A stretch of DNA of 16,914 nt. It comes from JAAZMA01 sp036720245 (GTDB taxonomy: Bacteria > Bacillota > Clostridia > Tissierellales > Tepidimicrobiaceae). The stretch spans positions 1 through 16,914 of the forward strand of contig DAIMNI010000050.1 of NCBI GenBank assembly GCA_036720245.1, read 5' to 3'. The first letter of the stretch is position 1. Every line of letters begins with the position of its first letter. Positions 14,740 through 16,914 of this stretch are shown one piece after another. The translations under genes were made by a program, and so were the position numbers. Under the pieces are notes generated by a model. That model was given only the letters and a program-made list of their open reading frames with translations. It searched no databases and was not told the DNA's origin.

Positions 14740-15729
14740 ATGAAGAAATATTCAATAAAACCTAATAGAAATATATTTACTGCTTTTGTTGGTTTAACAG
14801 CCTCTGGATATAATCTTGCAGAGAACAGTTACGACAGAGATATAATAAATTCAATAAGAGAAATTAAATATGATGAAGATATTATTGATTATTTTAAGAA
14901 AGCTAGAACTTCAAATTGCGAAGTAAATCCATATTGGCCAAGGGCTTTTTTCTTATCTTTAGCAAGTTTATTCATAACTGAAGAATTTCCCTATATGTAT
15001 ACAGATTTTCAAAAGATGTTAAGCTATATAGAAAATCTTCAACAGATTGATCCAAATGAAAAAAATAAAGAACTAAATGATTGGCTAAAGGAGCTTCCTG
15101 TTACAATTACTAAAATTCAAAATAATATTATGATTGAAGAAATATGGCTAAGGTACATTTCATTGGTAAATAAAAACGTAGAGAGTTATAATTTAATTGC
15201 TAATCAGTCTTATTCATTAATAAAAAAAGTTTTAGATATTTCCGAAGATGAGCTTCCTGAATTAATAATTATTCCAAATTATTTACAAGCATCTGAGGCT
15301 ACAGATTTTGTTAATATAGAAGATAAAATTTATCTAATAACAGCTAAATTAGATAAAGAATCAATTGTTCATGAGTTATTACATTATATTTTAGATATTA
15401 GATTGGAACAGTGTAGAGATTTAATAAATGAAAATCTATTTTTACTAAAACCAATTTTAGATGAAATGATTCGTTATCAGTATGCCTGGGATTATAGTGA
15501 AGATTCATGGGATAGGGTTTTTGAAGAAAATTTTATGAGAGCTGCTTCCACTTGGATTATTTTTCATGATGATATTAATAATGCACGGATAAATGCAAAT
15601 TTACATAAAGATTATGGTTTTATTTACGTTCCAATTATTCTGGAGCAATTTTTCTTTAATTGGAAAGGATTAGATGACTTTGAAGTATTAATAAAGGATT
15701 GTTTAAAAGCATGTATAAATTATTTATAA
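14740..15729 (+). CDS. Uncharacterised soluble protein with a HExxH zinc-peptidase motif
   Basis: A 329-residue protein with a mostly helical N-terminal half (including WPRAFFLSLASLF about 66-78 and a helix around EEIWLRYISLV, 133-143). The C-terminal half carries SIVHELLHYILD (208-219), with H211-E212-H215 as the zinc-binding and catalytic helix. About 50 residues later, the helix VFEENFMRAASTW (260-272) supplies E262/E263 as a likely third ligand. This spacing suits gluzincin-type peptidases. A family such as DUF4932 is possible but I cannot confirm it. No signal peptide or clear membrane helix is seen, so it is predicted to be cytoplasmic. The start ATG is chosen for the AAGGGGGG SD just upstream; a TTG at 14698 has none. 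It is stand-alone between the operon terminator and a gene-relic region. Substrate unknown. Confidence 0.78.
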   Translation: MKKYSIKPNRNIFTAFVGLTASGYNLAENSYDRDIINSIREIKYDEDIIDYFKKARTSNCEVNPYWPRAFFLSLASLFITEEFPYMYTDFQKMLSYIENLQQIDPNEKNKELNDWLKELPVTITKIQNNIMIEEIWLRYISLVNKNVESYNLIANQSYSLIKKVLDISEDELPELIIIPNYLQASEATDFVNIEDKIYLITAKLDKESIVHELLHYILDIRLEQCRDLINENLFLLKPILDEMIRYQYAWDYSEDSWDRVFEENFMRAASTWIIFHDDINNARINANLHKDYGFIYVPIILEQFFFNWKGLDDFEVLIKDCLKACINYL

Positions 15730-15810
15730 AAGATATTAGTTTAAAATTGATATAACAAATAGTAAAATAAGGTGAGAAATTTAATTAGTTTTTTAAGAAA
15801 GAGATAATAA

Positions 15811-15930
15811 AATATCAATAGTAGGAATTTAATTTATAAGACAGAAGCAGATATTATTTGGGTAGAACCCTTTTATATCCTATCAGAGTACAAAAGAAGT
15901 GGAATAGCTTCATTAAATAAGAAAGGAAGA
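15811..15930 (+). pseudogene. Relic of a GNAT acetyltransferase, in frame with the next gene
   Basis: The frame opened after a TAA at 15808-15810 reads TEADIIWVEPFYILSEYKRSGIAS, a good match to GNAT motif A (a hydrophobic strand, then Y-x-R-x-G-I-A). There is no start codon or SD in front, and the expected N- and C-terminal parts are absent. The frame continues without a stop into the 2H phosphoesterase gene that starts at 15937, probably by chance. It is read as the remains of a deleted acetyltransferase. The left part of the gap (15730-15810) is AT-rich and empty. Confidence 0.45.
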
Positions 15931-15936
15931 TGTGGT

Positions 15937-16461
15937 GTGCTAAATAGGTGTATTATGATTTTTCCTAAGTTTAGTAATATAGATGTTATTGATGGGATAA
16001 GAGAAAAGTATGACCCCCTTGCAAACCATGTGAGACCACATATAACTCTTGTATTTCCATTTGAAAGCCATATAAGGTCTAATCAATTAAAAAAGCATAT
16101 AGAAAAGGCTTTATTTTCAGTAAAACCATTTAAATTAACACTTAGGGGTATTACATCAGTAAGAACTTTTGGAAATTATCTTTTCCTAAATATTGAAAAT
16201 GGAGAGAATGAGATAATTGAGATTCATAAAAGGCTTTATACAGGAATATTGGAACAGTATTTTCCTAAGTGGCTAAGGGAAAGTAGCTATAATCCTCATA
16301 TGACTGTTGGCAGGATAGAAAATGAAGAGAAATATAATATTGCATTTGAAGATATGAAAAAGGTAGTTGATGTTTTTGAAACTATTGTGGATAAAATAAG
16401 TGTAGAAATTATTGATGAAAATGAAGATTCAATAATAGAAATGGAAATAGGATTAAAATAA
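15937..16461 (+). CDS. 2H phosphoesterase of the 2'-5' RNA ligase (LigT/ThpR-like) family
   Basis: A 174-residue two-lobed protein with the two HxT motifs that define 2H phosphoesterases: H35-I-T37 in RPHITLVFPF and H121-M-T123 in NPHMTVGRI. Both catalytic histidines and threonines are intact. Members hydrolyse 2',3'-cyclic or 2'-5' phosphodiester bonds in RNA or nucleotides. The physiological substrate of this bacterial subgroup is unsettled. The GTG at 15937 is chosen because AAGGAAG (15923-15929) is seven bases upstream; an ATG six codons in has no SD. The frame is open upstream to 15811, but that part is a GNAT relic and not part of this protein. A DUF3795 gene follows 17 bases downstream and is probably co-transcribed. 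Confidence 0.88.
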   Translation: MLNRCIMIFPKFSNIDVIDGIREKYDPLANHVRPHITLVFPFESHIRSNQLKKHIEKALFSVKPFKLTLRGITSVRTFGNYLFLNIENGENEIIEIHKRLYTGILEQYFPKWLRESSYNPHMTVGRIENEEKYNIAFEDMKKVVDVFETIVDKISVEIIDENEDSIIEMEIGLK

Positions 16462-16478
16462 GCAAAGGATGATGAAAT

Positions 16479-16751
16479 ATGGATAAAAAAACAAATAATT
16501 TAATAGGAAAATGTGGATTCTATTGTGGCAGCTGCCCTACTTATGCTGAAGGAGAGTGTACAGGCTGTAGAACAGCTCAAAATAAAGGGGACTGCTATAC
16601 ATTTGATTGTGTAGATAATAAAAATATCGATTATTGCGGATTATGTAAGGATTTTCCATGTAATGAGATAATGACAAGGGAAAAGGCGACGGTTTTGGAC
16701 TTAAGATGGTTACAATGGAAGAAGTCCCAAAAAGATAATTCTTCAATGTAA
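16479..16751 (+). CDS. DUF3795 cysteine-rich protein
   Basis: A 90-residue protein with ten cysteines (12, 16, 19, 27, 30, 39, 44, 53, 56, 61) in the DUF3795 pattern: CGFYCGSCPTY, ECTGC, GDCYTFDC, then YCGLCKDFPC. The arrangement suggests a small metal-binding or iron-sulfur module. Its biochemical role is unknown for the family. The cysteine set looks complete, so it should fold. The ATG follows AAAGGATGATGAAAT at reasonable spacing. It is 17 bases behind the 2H phosphoesterase gene and likely shares its transcript. No terminator is visible behind it. Confidence 0.87.
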   Translation: MDKKTNNLIGKCGFYCGSCPTYAEGECTGCRTAQNKGDCYTFDCVDNKNIDYCGLCKDFPCNEIMTREKATVLDLRWLQWKKSQKDNSSM

Positions 16752-16776
16752 AATAATAGATAAAAGAGGAGTTAAA

Positions 16777-16914
16777 ATGTATTTAGTTACAAAACGGAAG
16801 GATTGATATAAGAATAAAATGATAGCCATATTTGAAGAAGTAAGAATTTGAGAAGAAGATGGATATTATATTTTTATGTCTATTAAAAATTTAAAAACTT
16901 ATGCTAATAAGCCT
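16777..16914 (+). pseudogene. Interrupted reading frame with two in-frame TGA codons (runs off the window)
   Basis: Starting at an ATG with an AGAGGAG SD, one frame runs to the right edge and is broken only by TGA at 16804-16806 and 16849-16851. The pieces are MYLVTKRKD, YKNKMIAIFEEVRI and EEDGYYIFMSIKNLKTYANKP (9, 14 and 21 residues). If both TGA were read as Trp (a single base from TGG) or as another residue, the product would be a normal-looking peptide of at least 46 residues. Most simply it is a gene inactivated by two G-to-A changes. Selenocysteine cannot be tested because the rest lies outside the window. No family is recognised. Confidence 0.4.

Overview
The window is AT-rich DNA with A/T-ending codons, many GTG and TTG starts, and strong G-rich Shine-Dalgarno (SD) sites. 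Together with an iron-only hydrogenase-type protein and a glycerol dehydrogenase / PEP-dependent dihydroxyacetone kinase operon, this points to a strict anaerobe of the Clostridia or Tissierellia (low-GC Firmicutes). No rRNA, tRNA, CRISPR array, transposase or phage module was found.

Layout. Bases 1-6940 are a row of mostly stand-alone plus-strand genes: the end of an unknown gene, an LCAT/lipase-like alpha/beta hydrolase, two GNAT-fold proteins, an alkaline-phosphatase-superfamily phosphoesterase, a small cupin, an AlkD-type DNA alkylation repair protein and an APH-type small-molecule kinase. The gaps between them hold short stretches that read like protein but are broken, so this looks like an accessory area with gene decay. 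Bases 6950-9780 hold a promoter and a small coiled-coil gene on the plus strand, which converge on two minus-strand genes. These are a divergent [FeFe]-hydrogenase-like iron-sulfur protein, whose ferredoxin domain is interrupted by a 10-N assembly gap, and an S33/monoacylglycerol-lipase-like hydrolase. A long hairpin between these two covers the SD of the hydrogenase gene and ends in a U-run.

Bases 9890-14500 are the clearest functional unit. A PocR-domain AraC-family regulator is followed by gldA-dhaK-dhaL-dhaM and a strong intrinsic terminator. GldA would oxidise glycerol to dihydroxyacetone. DhaK, DhaL and DhaM would then phosphorylate it to dihydroxyacetone phosphate using PEP-derived phosphate passed through HPr to the single-domain DhaM. 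The regulator probably senses a small ligand of this pathway.

Bases 14500-16914 return to accessory genes: a soluble HExxH metallopeptidase-like protein, a 2H phosphoesterase (2'-5' RNA ligase family), a cysteine-rich DUF3795 protein, and at the edge a reading frame with a good ribosome binding site that is interrupted only by two TGA codons.

No wholly new multi-gene system could be demonstrated. The best leads are the SD-covering hairpin before the hydrogenase-like gene, the unusual hydrogenase itself, the uncharacterised HExxH protein, the double-TGA frame at the right edge, and candidate operator repeats around the PocR/AraC regulator.
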